A stretch of DNA of 64,000 nt from Oscillospiraceae bacterium (GCA_015068665.1 SVKB01000006.1:21521-85520), one strand, 5' to 3'; counted from the first letter of the stretch, positions 42,401 through 52,014 are shown. Program-made: numbers and translations. The notes: generated by a model not told the origin, from the letters alone.

Positions 42401-43731
42401 TACTGTCCCTGATCGTAAGTCATCTCACGGGTATAGAAGGTGGTGTATTCACCCTGCCAGGTAAGAGGAATTTCTCCGGTTTCACCGGCTCTGTTTTTAG
42501 CAACTATACACTCGCAAAGATTCTTCTCTGCTTCTTCCTTGTAGTTTTCTTCTTTATATAAAAACATTACTATATCCGCGTCCTGCTCGATAGCTCCCGA
42601 TTCTCTTAAGTCGGAAAGCATGGGCTTGTGGTTATCCTTTCTCTGCTCAACCGCACGGGAAAGCTGAGAAAGAGCAATCAGGGGCACACCGATTTCCTTG
42701 GCAATAAGCTTAAGGTTACGGCTGATATCCGAAATTTCCTGCTGACGGGATTCCTTTTTAGGACCGCTCATAAGCTGAAGATAGTCAACCACAATAAGTC
42801 CGATATTATGCTCCATCTTAAGTCTTTTACACTTGGCACGAAGCTCGGTGTACGAAATAGAAGGAGTATCGTCAATAAAAAGAGGTGCTTCGGAAAGAGG
42901 TCCCATTGCCTCAACATATTTGTTCATTTCCACCTCGTTAAGGTCGGCACTTTTTATCTTTTTATTGTCAATACGCGCCTCGGAGCAAAGAATTCTGTTT
43001 GCAAGCTCGTACTTTGACATTTCAAGAGTAAAAATAACAACAGGAACATTCTGCCTGATGGCAACATTCTGGGCAATATTTGCCGCAAAGCTGGATTTAC
43101 CTACACCGGGACGGGCAGCAATAAGTATAAGATTACCCGGCTGCATCCCCAAAATCTTTTTATCAAGATATTTATATCCGGTTGGTAAGCCTGTTATATT
43201 ATTACCGTTTTTCTGAGTTTCACACAAAAGTCCGAAGTTTTCGAACAAAATCGGCTTGATGGGGGTTACATCCCCTGTCTCATTTCGGGTGGCAATCTGG
43301 AAAATTTCGTCCATTGATTTGTCAATCATGGCATCCACGGTATCAGGACCGTGACCGTAGGCTGAAATCTTCTCACTTGCCTTGATAAGACTTCTCTGGA
43401 TAGACTTTGCCCTTATTATCTCGGCATAAGCCACCACATTTGCCGCAATGGGGATGCTGTTTAAAAGCTCCTTTAAATAATCGCTTCCTCCAACTGCTTC
43501 AAAAACATTGCTCTTTATAAGCATATTTCCCACGGTAACAACATCAATGGGCACGCCTGTGTTGAAAAGCTCTACCATAGCTGCAAAAATATATTTATTT
43601 TTCTCAATATAGAAATCTTCGGGCTTAATTAAGCCTGTTATCTCGGTAAGCTTTTTAGGATCAAGAAATATTGAACCCAAAACAGCCTGCTCCGCCTCGG
43701 GAGAATAGGGGATTTCTTTTGTAATATCCAT
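42400..43731 (-). CDS. dnaB: Replicative DNA helicase
   Basis: 443 residues, standard DnaB length. N-terminal helical domain (EIPYSPEAEQAVLGSIFLDP), linker, and RecA-like C-terminal domain with Walker A AARPGVGKSSFAANIA (about 204-219), Walker B GLIVVDYLQLMSG and the DnaB signature with SDLRESGAIEQDADIVMFLY. It unwinds the lagging-strand template at the fork as a hexamer. Between rplI (six bases upstream) and tilS (one-base overlap); rplI-dnaB is a classic Firmicutes order. Confidence 0.97.
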   Translation of the reverse strand: MDITKEIPYSPEAEQAVLGSIFLDPKKLTEITGLIKPEDFYIEKNKYIFAAMVELFNTGVPIDVVTVGNMLIKSNVFEAVGGSDYLKELLNSIPIAANVVAYAEIIRAKSIQRSLIKASEKISAYGHGPDTVDAMIDKSMDEIFQIATRNETGDVTPIKPILFENFGLLCETQKNGNNITGLPTGYKYLDKKILGMQPGNLILIAARPGVGKSSFAANIAQNVAIRQNVPVVIFTLEMSKYELANRILCSEARIDNKKIKSADLNEVEMNKYVEAMGPLSEAPLFIDDTPSISYTELRAKCKRLKMEHNIGLIVVDYLQLMSGPKKESRQQEISDISRNLKLIAKEIGVPLIALSQLSRAVEQRKDNHKPMLSDLRESGAIEQDADIVMFLYKEENYKEEAEKNLCECIVAKNRAGETGEIPLTWQGEYTTFYTREMTYDQGQ

Positions 43732-43737
43732 AATAAA

Positions 43738-44193
43738 TTATCCTTTAGCTGCAATTTTTACTTTAACCTTTGCCGTAACATCCTTATGAAGCTTTATTTC
43801 AATTTCATATACGCCCTCGGTTTTGATATTATCCTTAAGCTGAATTTTTCTTTTATCAATATCCAGAGAAAGTGTATTTTTTATTCCCTGGGATATATCC
43901 ATAGAGGTTACCGAGCCGAAAAGCCTTCCGCCTTCCCCGCCCTTGGTGGTAATAACAATTTCCTTGCCTTCAAGCTTGGAGGCAAGCTCCTTTGCATTAT
44001 CGAGCTCTACCTGTCTTTTATGCTCCTCGGAGGCGTTCTTATTCTTTAAAACATTCATATTATCGTTGGTTGCGGGAACTGCAAGGCCTTTCTTTATAAG
44101 AAAGTTATTGGCATATCCGTCGGATACGTTTTTAACCTCACCTTTTTTTCCCTGACCTTTAACATCTGCCATTAAAATTACTTTCATTTTCAT
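43738..44193 (-). CDS. rplI: Ribosomal protein bL9
   Basis: 151 residues from ATG 44193, overlapping the gdpP stop by four bases; a second ATG two codons on (44187) gives the more usual MKVIL start. The L9 N-terminal RNA-binding domain is clear ([38 protein letters not shown]), followed by the long connecting helix and the C-terminal domain ([20 protein letters not shown]). It binds 23S rRNA domain V region at the L1-stalk base. Length is normal. Confidence 0.97.
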   Translation of the reverse strand: MKMKVILMADVKGQGKKGEVKNVSDGYANNFLIKKGLAVPATNDNMNVLKNKNASEEHKRQVELDNAKELASKLEGKEIVITTKGGEGGRLFGSVTSMDISQGIKNTLSLDIDKRKIQLKDNIKTEGVYEIEIKLHKDVTAKVKVKIAAKG

Positions 44194-46169
44194 TCACCTG
44201 TCATTTCATCTATATTTTTCTTAAGCTCTTCCAATACTGCATTCACATCTGTGCCTTCAATTTTTGCACCTGCCGAAAGCTGATGACCGCCGCCGCCCAT
44301 TTTTTCCATAATTACCTGCACATTGACATTTCCTATGGAACGGGCTGAAATACGTGAGCTTTCACCGTCAAAATAAATTACAAAGGTTGTGGTTATTCCC
44401 TTGATGTTTATAAGCTCATCTGCCGCCTGGGCAATAACGGTTGTATCCTTTATCTCCTCACCCACATATTTACTGATTGCAATACTGTCCTTATATATTA
44501 CTGCATTATTTATTATTTCACTTCGTATTTTATAGGTTTTCAGATCACACTTTACAAGCTCCCTTGCATCAACAGTATCAAGCCCCGAGCGTCTTAAGAA
44601 GGATGCCGCTTCAAAGGTTCTTACACCGGTTTTGAAGGTAAAGTTCTTGGTATCAATAAGCATACCTGCATAAAGAGCACGCGCCTCTATGGGAGTAAGC
44701 TTGATTTTTTCACCCATATACTGAAGTATTTCAGTTACAAGCTCTGCCGTTGAAGAAGCGTAGGGCTCGTAGTAATCAAGAGTTGTATTATCAATAAAAT
44801 CAGAGCTTTTTCTGTGATGGTCAATAACCACAAGTGCTGCAGCCGAGCCGATAAGCTCTTCATAAGGGAACAGCACCTTTCGGTGAGCATCAACAAGAAC
44901 AAGCATACCGTCATTTGCAAGATAGGAATCAGCCTGATACTGATTTATTATAACGCCCTTGTATTCTTCGCTCGCTTCAATCTGCTCAACTATATCCTTA
45001 ATGGACGGATTTATTTCATCCAGAACAATATAGGCATTTTTATTAACCGACCTTGCGGCACGGACAATACCTAAGGCACTGCCTATGGAATCCATATCTG
45101 CATTGGAATGGCCCATTACAACAATATTATTCTTGCTTTCCATAAGCTCCTTAAGAGCAACGGCGACAACCCTGGAACGAACCTTGCTTCTTTTCTCGGT
45201 TTCCTTGGAAACACCGCCGTAATAGGAAAAGCCGTTGGTATCCTTGATAACCACCTGGTCACCGCCGCGACCAAGAGCCATATCAATAGAGGCTGCGGAA
45301 AATTCCTCGTTTTCAAGAAGGGACTGTCCACCGTGGCCAAGACCTATACTGAAGGTAAGATGAACCTCACTTTCACCGACTACCGGAACAAAATCTCTCA
45401 GCTTTTCAAAATCCGCTTTAAGATATCCGTCAAGATACTTCTTCTCGAAATAGAAGTTATATTTTCCTCTTTCCTGCTTTTTTATAACCGCATGAGTGTT
45501 CTGCGCCCAGCTGTATATATGCTTATCTGTATCTGCGGTAAGCACAGCTCTCTGAGCTTCGGTAAGCTTACTTATCGCCTCGTCATAGTTATCAATAACT
45601 ATTTTGGCAATAACCACCTCATTGTCGGCAAGCTCCTTTTTGAAAACCTCCCTGTCGGTTACATCTATAAAGTATATGAGCGAGTAATATTTATTTTCAT
45701 TGGCCGAAACCTTAAGCTGGGTCCCTAAAAGATTATAAAATCTTCCGCCGAATTCAAAATTTTCATTTATACTCTTTCCGTCACAGCTAATTGCCGGGAA
45801 ACCCTTTATAAGAGCCTTAATTGAGGATTCGGCAGGCCCGTCATCATAAAAGATATCGGCAAAGCTGTTATTATACCATATAATGGTATCCTCTTCCTTT
45901 AAAATCGCAAGAGGAAGCACACTGTTGACTATAAAATCCTTGGATATTGAATCGGAGGACAAAAATAAATCTTCAAGATACTCGTTAAGCTTCTTGCTTC
46001 TTTTGGAATTGGAGAAAATGTAAACAAGAAACAACACGGTTACCGTAACAAGCTCAAGAACTCCAAGCCAGGTATTGAAATATAAGGTTACAATACTGAA
46101 AAGCACAAGGGCGAGAAACGCCGCATTGTTATTGGCTTTAAAAAGATTAAATATTTTAACTTTATTCAT
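44190..46169 (-). CDS. gdpP: Cyclic-di-AMP phosphodiesterase GdpP
   Basis: 659 residues. Two N-terminal membrane helices (about 15-50), a PAS-like heme/ligand domain (about 80-160), a degenerate GGDEF domain ([20 protein letters not shown]; catalytic motif altered, as usual in this family), then the DHH domain ([20 protein letters not shown] and [12 protein letters not shown]) and DHHA1 end ([20 protein letters not shown]). It hydrolyses c-di-AMP to pApA, controlling K+ uptake, wall stress and growth. First gene of the run to rnc, behind a good promoter. No c-di-AMP cyclase gene is in the window, though the PII-like protein at 839 is a possible nucleotide sensor. Confidence 0.95.
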   Translation of the reverse strand: MNKVKIFNLFKANNNAAFLALVLFSIVTLYFNTWLGVLELVTVTVLFLVYIFSNSKRSKKLNEYLEDLFLSSDSISKDFIVNSVLPLAILKEEDTIIWYNNSFADIFYDDGPAESSIKALIKGFPAISCDGKSINENFEFGGRFYNLLGTQLKVSANENKYYSLIYFIDVTDREVFKKELADNEVVIAKIVIDNYDEAISKLTEAQRAVLTADTDKHIYSWAQNTHAVIKKQERGKYNFYFEKKYLDGYLKADFEKLRDFVPVVGESEVHLTFSIGLGHGGQSLLENEEFSAASIDMALGRGGDQVVIKDTNGFSYYGGVSKETEKRSKVRSRVVAVALKELMESKNNIVVMGHSNADMDSIGSALGIVRAARSVNKNAYIVLDEINPSIKDIVEQIEASEEYKGVIINQYQADSYLANDGMLVLVDAHRKVLFPYEELIGSAAALVVIDHHRKSSDFIDNTTLDYYEPYASSTAELVTEILQYMGEKIKLTPIEARALYAGMLIDTKNFTFKTGVRTFEAASFLRRSGLDTVDARELVKCDLKTYKIRSEIINNAVIYKDSIAISKYVGEEIKDTTVIAQAADELINIKGITTTFVIYFDGESSRISARSIGNVNVQVIMEKMGGGGHQLSAGAKIEGTDVNAVLEELKKNIDEMTGE

Positions 46170-46218
46170 AAACTGAATTACCGTCCCTTTTTTATAATGT
46201 TATAATAAGGTAAATTTT

Positions 46219-46247
46219 ATTATACCATTCCTTGTTCATAAAGTCAA
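46219..46247 (-). promoter_or_regulatory. Promoter of the gdpP-rplI-dnaB-tilS-hpt-ftsH-rnc run
   Basis: Minus strand TTGACT (46247-46242), 17 bases, TATAAT (46224-46219), about 50 bases before the gdpP start. No other comparable promoter was seen before tilS or ftsH. Confidence 0.82.
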
Positions 46248-46251
46248 ATAT

Positions 46252-46300
46252 AAAATAAAATTAAAAAACGAACCGGGTTTTTCAACCTCCGATCCGTTTT
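46252..46300 (-). terminator. Terminator of the antiporter gene
   Basis: A 12-base stem with two G-U pairs (46300-46289 with 46276-46265) followed by TTTTTAATTTTATTTT on the minus strand, eight bases past the stop. Confidence 0.78.
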
Positions 46301-46307
46301 AACTCTC

Positions 46308-47255
46308 TTATCGTACAAGTATATATGCCATAAATAAAATATACAGCAATACGTATATAATTCCATGCCATCTTTCCGAGCTCTTTTTATGAAGAGTAAG
46401 AAGATAAGAAATAAGGCTTATGGCAATAAGAATAGCAATATCAAACAGGGATGCATTTGAAATTGCAACCGGTGCAACAGAAGAACTTATTCCTAAAATA
46501 AAGAATATATTGAATATATTTGAACCGATAACATTTCCCAAAGCTAAATCGCTTGCTCCCTTTCCTGCCGCAACAATGCTGGTTACAAGCTCGGGAAGGC
46601 TGGTGCCTATAGCAACAATGGTAAGACCGATAAGATGGTCGGAAACACCGAAGCTTTTTGCAATTTGGGTTGCAGAATCAACAACCAAATCACCACCCCA
46701 GATAACTGCCCCGATACCGCCGATTATATAAACTGCGGTTTTTAACGGAGATAAAAGCTCTATTTCCGATTCCCCGTTCTCCTGACTTTTTGCCTTAAGG
46801 GCATTTCTCACCTGAGACCAGATAAAAAGAACAATACATGTAAGAAGAATTATTCCGTCAATTCTTCCCAACATATTTTCCTTACCCGGAATAATACTGT
46901 CAGCGCAAAGCACAAGTGCAAGTACCGTAGCATAGATAGAAAGAGGGAATTCGCTTTTTAAGACCTCTTTCTTTACAGCAAAGGGCTTGATAATTGCACA
47001 AACACCTACAACAACCAGAAGATTAAAGATATTTGAGCCGATAACATTTCCCACAACAATGCCGTTGGCTTTATTCAAAGCCGCACTTAAGCTGACTGCC
47101 GCCTCGGGTGCACTTGTTCCCATTGCAACAATGGTAAGACCGATAATGATTTCGGGGATTTTAAAGCGCTTTGCCAAAGACGAGCTTCCGTCAACGAAAA
47201 AGTCTGCCCCCTTGATAAGTAAAACAAAACCGATAATAAGAAATAAATAACTCAT
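46308..47255 (-). CDS. CaCA-family cation/sodium antiporter (Mn2+ exporter candidate)
   Basis: 315 residues with about ten membrane segments. The two inverted alpha-repeats of the Ca2+/cation antiporter family are plain: GLTIVAMGTSAPEAAVSLSA with VVGNVIGSNIFNLLVV in the first half and GLTIVAIGTSLPELVTSIVA with ALGNVIGSNIFNIFFI in the second; the ion-binding Glu of each GTSxPE is present. The short loop between halves is YrbG-like. The family usually exchanges Ca2+ for Na+, but here the leader carries a Mn2+-sensing riboswitch with an overlapping terminator, so export of Mn2+ is a good guess. Ribosome site AGGAGAGG precedes ATG 47255. Confidence 0.9.
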   Translation of the reverse strand: MSYLFLIIGFVLLIKGADFFVDGSSSLAKRFKIPEIIIGLTIVAMGTSAPEAAVSLSAALNKANGIVVGNVIGSNIFNLLVVVGVCAIIKPFAVKKEVLKSEFPLSIYATVLALVLCADSIIPGKENMLGRIDGIILLTCIVLFIWSQVRNALKAKSQENGESEIELLSPLKTAVYIIGGIGAVIWGGDLVVDSATQIAKSFGVSDHLIGLTIVAIGTSLPELVTSIVAAGKGASDLALGNVIGSNIFNIFFILGISSSVAPVAISNASLFDIAILIAISLISYLLTLHKKSSERWHGIIYVLLYILFMAYILVR

Positions 47256-47280
47256 ATTTTTTCCTCTCCTTTAAAAAAAT

Positions 47281-47322
47281 AAAAAAGACCTCTATTACCC
47301 CCTTGGCGGTAATAAAAGTCTT
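47281..47322 (-). terminator. Riboswitch-controlled terminator
   Basis: On the minus strand AAGAC...TTATTACCGCC pairs with GGGGGTAATA...GGTCTT and is followed by a run of Ts. The 5' arm contains the last strand of the aptamer (GCAAGAC), so ligand binding and terminator folding exclude each other. Confidence 0.85.
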
Positions 47323-47409
47323 GCAATTTAATCGAACCGCGGATTTTTTAAAAAAATCGTACTGACGCATGTTCAAACAGATTAAACAATCTGCCTGCTA
47401 CTCCCCTTT
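47311..47409 (-). ncRNA. yybP-ykoY (manganese) riboswitch aptamer
   Basis: Minus strand. The conserved 5' block AAAGGGGAGTAGC (47409-47397), a P2 stem (CAGATT/AATCTG), the central GCGTCAGTACGAT block, a stem of As and Ts, CCGCGGTTCG and the 3' block TTGCAAGACTTTTATTACC correspond in order to the yybP-ykoY consensus. This class senses Mn2+ and turns on exporters. It ends inside an intrinsic terminator (47281-47322), so Mn2+ binding to the aptamer should prevent termination and raise antiporter expression. Confidence 0.85.
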
Positions 47410-47508
47410 AAACTTACTTAATTATAAATATTTATATGCAATTTGTCAACAAAATATTGCTAAAATTCTTAAAAAGTGGTAAAATCAGGTCAGAATAGGT
47501 TAATTTAC

Positions 47509-47537
47509 TTGACTTATTTATTTAAAAGGTATAAAAT
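47509..47537 (+). promoter_or_regulatory. Promoter of the aldolase gene
   Basis: TTGACT (47509-47514), 17 bases, TAAAAT (47532-47537); AAGGGAG follows at 47557. Confidence 0.65.
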
Positions 47538-47572
47538 AATAAAAAAATTTTTAAAAAAGGGAGTAATTGAAA

Positions 47573-48217
47573 ATGGAAAAAGAAAAAGTCCTTACCAGAT
47601 TAACCGATACAGGTGTTGTTGGTGTTGTAAGAGCATCTACAGCAGAAGAAGCTATCAGAATTTCAGAAGCTTGCTTAGAGGGTGGCGTTGACGCTATCGA
47701 GCTTACCTTCACAGTACCCGGTGCTCACAAGGTTATCGAACAGTTAGCTAACCACTATAAAAACGGCGAAATGCTTCTTGGTGCAGGTACCGTTTTAGAT
47801 CCTGAAACAGCAAGAATTGCGATTCTTTCAGGTGCACAGTATGTTGTAAGCCCATATTTCGATCCTGAAACCATCAAGCTTTGTAACAGATACAGAGTTG
47901 CAGGTATGCCCGGCTGTACAACAATCAAAGAAGTTGTTAATGCCATGGAAGCAGGCGCTGATATCGTAAAGGTATTCCCCGGCGAATTATTCGGTCCTAA
48001 AATCATCAAATCCATAAAAGGTCCTCTTCCACACGCTAAGGTTATGCCTACCGGCGGTGTTGATATCACAAATGTTGACCAGTGGATCAAAGCAGGTGCT
48101 GCAGCAGTTGGTGTTGGCGGTGCGTTAACAGCAGGTGCTAAAACAGGCGACTTTAAGTCTATCACAGATATGGCTAAGCAGTTAGTGGCAGCTGTTAAGG
48201 CAGCAAGAGGCCTATAA
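47573..48217 (+). CDS. eda: KDPG/KHG aldolase-family enzyme
   Basis: 214 residues from ATG 47573 (AAGGGAG upstream; a TTG two codons earlier is too close to it). A class I aldolase TIM barrel: active-site Glu in GVDAIELTFTVPGA (about 40), the GAGTVLDPETA segment, and the Schiff-base lysine in DIVKVFPGELFGPKIIK (about 130); the phosphate-binding MPTGGVDITNVDQW and GVGGALTAGAK follow. Enzymes of this family split 2-keto-3-deoxy-6-phosphogluconate or 4-hydroxy-2-oxoglutarate to pyruvate and an aldehyde. It stands alone, with no dehydratase or kinase of the Entner-Doudoroff or hexuronate pathways near. Codon choice is skewed toward GCT, GGT, AGA and ATC, as in highly expressed genes. Confidence 0.9.
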   Translation: MEKEKVLTRLTDTGVVGVVRASTAEEAIRISEACLEGGVDAIELTFTVPGAHKVIEQLANHYKNGEMLLGAGTVLDPETARIAILSGAQYVVSPYFDPETIKLCNRYRVAGMPGCTTIKEVVNAMEAGADIVKVFPGELFGPKIIKSIKGPLPHAKVMPTGGVDITNVDQWIKAGAAAVGVGGALTAGAKTGDFKSITDMAKQLVAAVKAARGL

Positions 48218-48218
48218 A

Positions 48219-48356
48219 AAGCGTAAAAAAAGCGCCTATTAAACGAAAAAAACCACTCGACGTATCTTAATACGCCTTCGGGCTTCGGGTAATAATCACT
48301 TTTTGTGATTATTACCTTTTTTTCGTTTAATAATCATCTTTTTTATACGCTTTTTG
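48219..48356 (+). terminator. Large nested palindrome containing the aldolase terminator
   Basis: Three nested stems: AAAAAGCGTA...AAAAAG with CTTTTTTATACGCTTTTT, then ATTAAACGAAAAAAA with TTTTTTTCGTTTAAT, enclosing CGTAT/ATACG and the inner stem GGTAATAATCAC/GTGATTATTACC (48288-48316) followed by seven Ts. The inner stem is a good intrinsic terminator for the aldolase; the outer arms are longer than a terminator needs. Confidence 0.75.
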
Positions 48357-48447
48357 GGGATAAAGTTTTAAATGCTTTGCGTTTTGAATGAATTCAGCCT
48401 GCTTTTTTCGATATGTTCCAGCGGAACGAGAAAAGGACGGATGCCGA

Positions 48448-48750
48448 ATGGCATATCCGTCCTATCCTTAATGTTGACATAAGTCAATAATTCATGATTT
48501 TTTAAAAATCAATTCATGTTATCGAATAGATAACAATTCATGCACCGTAAGGTGCAATTCACTATGCCGCTTACGGCATATCATTTTGCATTCTGCACTC
48601 TGAATTTTGCATTTATATGGCATATCCGTCCTATCCTTAATGTTGACATAAGTCAACAATTCATGATTTTTTAAAAATCAATTCATGTTATCGAATAGAT
48701 AACAATTCATGCACCGTAAGGTGCAATTCACTATGCCGCTTGCGGCATAT
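48448..48750. repeat. Multi-hairpin array, family B, two direct copies
   Basis: The 552-base gap between the aldolase and pgi is otherwise gene-free. Two 134-base copies (48448-48581 and 48617-48750) differ at two positions. Each is a chain of stems TTGAC/GTCAA, GATTT/AAATC, GTTATC/GATAAC, GCACC/GGTGC and ATGCCG/CGGCAT separated by the hexamer ATTCAT (once ATTCAC). The spacer between copies holds further short motifs (TTTTGCATTCTGCACTCTGA). The plan is the same as family A near the tRNA genes but with another joining hexamer. Confidence 0.88.
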
Positions 48751-48769
48751 TATCCTTCATTTGTAATTT

Positions 48770-50107
48770 TTACAGACGCTTTTCCAAAGCTTCCTTCATA
48801 TCCTCGTAGCCCGGTTTTCCGAGAAGTGCGAACATATTCTTTTTATATTCCTCAACGCCCGGCTGGTCAAACGGATTAACATCAAGCATATAACCGTCTA
48901 TTGCGCAGGTGATTTCGAAGAAATAGAAAAGATATCCTAAATTGAACTCATCTCTCTTTTCAATTTCAATTATAAGATTTGGGGTTTTACCGTCTGTATG
49001 AGCAAGGAAGGTGCCTAAAAATGCTTTGGTGTTTACAAAGTCCATTGTCTTTCCTGCAAGGAAGTTAAGACCGTCCACATTTTCCTTATCCTCATTGATG
49101 GTAATGTTATTATTTGGATTTTTGATGGTAATAACAGTTTCAAACATATTTCTTGTTCCGTCCTGAACAAACTGACCAAGAGAATGAAGGTCGGAGGAGA
49201 AGTTTAAGGATGCAGGGAAAATACCCTTTCCTTCTTTACCGTGGCTTTCTGCAAATAACTGCTTATACCATTCCGCAAAATACATTAAGGAAGGCTCATA
49301 ATTTACTAAGATTTCAATAGCCTTGCCGTTATCGTAGAAATAATTTCTTACAGCCGCATACTGAAGAGCAAAGTTTTTGTCAAAGTCCTTTACTCTTAAA
49401 TCATTCATTGCGGCAACCGCACCCTCGTAAAGGTCAAGAAGGTTTGCCCCGCTTACGGCAATTGGCAAAAGACCTACCGAGGTAAGAACGGAAAATCTTC
49501 CTCCGATATCATCGGCAATGGTAAATCTTTCATAACCTTCTTCCTTTGCAAGATTTAAAAGTGCGCCCTTTTCCTTATCGGTGGTAACAAAAATTCTCTT
49601 TTTTGCTTCCTCGGCACCATATTTTTTATAAAGTAAATCCTTGAATAATCTGAATGCAATTGCGGGCTCGGTGGTGGTTCCCGATTTGGATATAACGTTA
49701 ATGGAAAAGTCCATATCCTCTAAAATTTCAAGAAGCTCATAATGGTAGTCAGAGGAGATTGAGTTTCCTGCAAAGAAGATTTTGGGGTTATTTGATTTTT
49801 TAATATTATGCATATTTCCCTGAAGAAATTCAATTGCCGCTCTCGCGCCTAAATAAGAGCCGCCTATACCTATTACAACAAGAGCCTCGGAGTTTTCTCT
49901 TATTCTCTCTGATGCCGCAATTACTCTTTTGAATTCCTCTGCGCCGTATTCTTCGGGCAGATTAAGCCAGCCTAAAAAGTCATTACCCTTACCTGTACCT
50001 GCCTCTAAAAGCTTAAGTGCCTCCACCGACTTTTCCTTATAGGGCAAAAAAGCCTCCTTATCAATAAACGAACTTGCAGTTTCATACTTAAATATCGGTT
50101 TATTCAT
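48770..50107 (-). CDS. pgi: Glucose-6-phosphate isomerase
   Basis: 445 residues, the short Gram-positive form. Sugar-phosphate-binding SIS motifs are seen in [19 protein letters not shown] (about 79-97) and [19 protein letters not shown] (about 137-155); catalytic segments include [51 protein letters not shown] and [18 protein letters not shown] (catalytic Lys). It interconverts glucose-6-P and fructose-6-P in glycolysis and gluconeogenesis. It is last in the unit after pgsA (18-base gap). Confidence 0.96.
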   Translation of the reverse strand: MNKPIFKYETASSFIDKEAFLPYKEKSVEALKLLEAGTGKGNDFLGWLNLPEEYGAEEFKRVIAASERIRENSEALVVIGIGGSYLGARAAIEFLQGNMHNIKKSNNPKIFFAGNSISSDYHYELLEILEDMDFSINVISKSGTTTEPAIAFRLFKDLLYKKYGAEEAKKRIFVTTDKEKGALLNLAKEEGYERFTIADDIGGRFSVLTSVGLLPIAVSGANLLDLYEGAVAAMNDLRVKDFDKNFALQYAAVRNYFYDNGKAIEILVNYEPSLMYFAEWYKQLFAESHGKEGKGIFPASLNFSSDLHSLGQFVQDGTRNMFETVITIKNPNNNITINEDKENVDGLNFLAGKTMDFVNTKAFLGTFLAHTDGKTPNLIIEIEKRDEFNLGYLFYFFEITCAIDGYMLDVNPFDQPGVEEYKKNMFALLGKPGYEDMKEALEKRL

Positions 50108-50125
50108 ATTCTTTACCTTCCTTTA

Positions 50126-50683
50126 TCAGTTAATTTTTATAGCATCTTTATTTTTTATAACATAATCAGCACCCGAGATAACGGTAATTGCTACCGAAGC
50201 CCATACGAAAGTATTTATAATAATATTTCCGAAGGGAATAAGAATAATCTGCGGATAGAAAAACAGCACTGTGAGTGTAATCATCTGGATAACTGTTTTT
50301 ATTTTTCCAAGCTTTGATGCGGCGATTACCGTATTGGAGGACGCCGCCACCAGTCTTAAAGAGGTAACCAAAAATTCTCTTATTATAATAATTATTACTG
50401 CAAGAGAGGAAATATATCCCATATCAATAAAAGCAATCATAACCGAGGTAACTAAAATCTTATCGGCAAGAGGGTCTAAAAACTTACCAAAATCGGTTAT
50501 AAGATTATATTTTCTTGCAATCTTTCCGTCCAGCATATCCGTAAAGGATATAAGAAGAAACATCCCCGCAGAAAGGCAGGACATTAAAAATAAGCCGTTA
50601 ATGTTATAAAGCATTACAAGAAGCAGAGGAACAAGCGCTATTCTCAGAATCGTAAGCTTATTTGGTAGATTCATTTTTTTCAT
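50126..50683 (-). CDS. pgsA: CDP-diacylglycerol-glycerol-3-phosphate phosphatidyltransferase
   Basis: 185 residues, an integral membrane enzyme that makes phosphatidylglycerol-phosphate. The CDP-alcohol phosphotransferase motif D-G-x2-A-R-x8-G-x3-D-x3-D is complete in DMLDGKIARKYNLITDFGKF followed by LDPLADK, near residue 50. About five membrane helices; opening NLPNKLTILRIALVPLLLVM is typical. Its start overlaps the rimO stop (ATGA). rimO-pgsA adjacency is common in Clostridia. Confidence 0.94.
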   Translation of the reverse strand: MKKMNLPNKLTILRIALVPLLLVMLYNINGLFLMSCLSAGMFLLISFTDMLDGKIARKYNLITDFGKFLDPLADKILVTSVMIAFIDMGYISSLAVIIIIIREFLVTSLRLVAASSNTVIAASKLGKIKTVIQMITLTVLFFYPQIILIPFGNIIINTFVWASVAITVISGADYVIKNKDAIKIN

Positions 50684-52014
50684 CCTTTCATATATGTGCC
50701 CACAAGATCATACTCGGAGGCTTCGGTTATTTTAACCTTAACTATATCACCGAAGGCAATTTCATCATCAGTTTCAAACATAACGGTGCCGTCAATTTCA
50801 ACACTGTCCATCCTGCTTCGTCCGAAATAGACACCGTATTCATTATGAAGCCCTTCAACAAGCACCTCAATTGTTTGTCCTATATGCTTTTTATTATTTT
50901 CTGCCATTATAAAGCTTTGCAGAGCACCTATTTTTTCCGCTCTTTTTTCCTTAACCTTTTTAGGAAGCTGACCTTTAAGCTTAAACGCAGGTGTTCCCTC
51001 CTCCTTTGAAAAGGCGAAGGCTCCGAGACGGTCAAATTTTGTTTCTTCTATAAACTTTAAAAGCTCATCAAACTCCTCCTCCGTTTCGGTAGGAAAGCCT
51101 GCTATAACGGTGGTACGGATGGTTGCATCGGGAATTTTATCCCTTATAAGCTTTATTACTCTTTCGATATCCTCACGACTGCTTCTTCTTCCCATAAGCT
51201 TAAGCACTCTGGAATTGATATGCTGAATGGGAATATCAAAATAGCTTAAAACCTTTTTATTTTCCTTTATAAAATCAATCAGCTTTTCATCTATCATTTC
51301 AGGATACATATAGTGAACTCTTATCCACTCAATACCCTCAATTAAAGAGATTTTTTCAAGAAGCTCAATAAGCTTCGGCTCACCGTATAAATCTATTCCG
51401 TAGCGGGTGGTATCCTGGGCAATTACAATCAGCTCCTTAACCCCCGAATCAGCAAGCTTTTTTGTCTCGGCTAATAAAGACTCCATATCTTTCGAAACAT
51501 ATTTTCCCCTGATATAGGGAATTGCACAGTAGGTGCAACGGTTATCACAACCCTCGGCAATTTTTAAATATGCGGTATAAAAGGGTGTTGTCTGAATACG
51601 GGGCATACTGTTAAAGCCCGAAAGATTATCCGAATTTGTAAGCCTCAATCGCTCTCCCGAAAGAGCTCTCTTAACAGCCTCATCAATTTTGTCAAAATCG
51701 AAAACTCCCACAATGGCATCGACCTCGGGGAAGGATTCTAAAATCTCATCCTTATATCTCTGAGAAAGGCATCCGGTAACAATGAGTGCCTTTAATTTCG
51801 CAGTTTTCTTAAGCTCTGCCATTTCTAAAATATTGTCAATAGCTTCTGCCTTAGCCGCTTCAATAAAGCCACAGGTATTTACAATTACCGCATCCGCTTC
51901 AAATTCATCCAGGGTAATCTCATAGCCCTTTTCCACTAAAATACCCATCATATTTTCAAGGTCGCAGTGATTTTTCGAACAACCAAGTGACACAACAAAA
52001 ACTTTAGTCTTCAT
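50680..52014 (-). CDS. rimO: Ribosomal protein uS12 methylthiotransferase
   Basis: 444 residues from ATG 52014 (a TTG two codons earlier is the other option). N-terminal MTTase domain with the cluster cysteines in SLGCSKNHCDLENMMG, VNTCGFIEAAK and VTGCLSQRY; radical-SAM core with EGCDNRCTYCAIPYIRGKYV (CxxxCxxC); C-terminal TRAM domain (GQTIEVLVEG ... FGDIVKVKITEASEYDLVG). It adds a methylthio group to an aspartate of ribosomal protein S12 and uses two [4Fe-4S] clusters. It overlaps recX by 11 bases. Confidence 0.95.
   Translation of the reverse strand: MKTKVFVVSLGCSKNHCDLENMMGILVEKGYEITLDEFEADAVIVNTCGFIEAAKAEAIDNILEMAELKKTAKLKALIVTGCLSQRYKDEILESFPEVDAIVGVFDFDKIDEAVKRALSGERLRLTNSDNLSGFNSMPRIQTTPFYTAYLKIAEGCDNRCTYCAIPYIRGKYVSKDMESLLAETKKLADSGVKELIVIAQDTTRYGIDLYGEPKLIELLEKISLIEGIEWIRVHYMYPEMIDEKLIDFIKENKKVLSYFDIPIQHINSRVLKLMGRRSSREDIERVIKLIRDKIPDATIRTTVIAGFPTETEEEFDELLKFIEETKFDRLGAFAFSKEEGTPAFKLKGQLPKKVKEKRAEKIGALQSFIMAENNKKHIGQTIEVLVEGLHNEYGVYFGRSRMDSVEIDGTVMFETDDEIAFGDIVKVKITEASEYDLVGTYMKG

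Noticed and set aside
44190..46169. Active diguanylate cyclase in the GGDEF region of gdpP
   Set aside because: The signature motif is degenerate, as is normal in this family; only the DHH/DHHA1 part looks catalytic.
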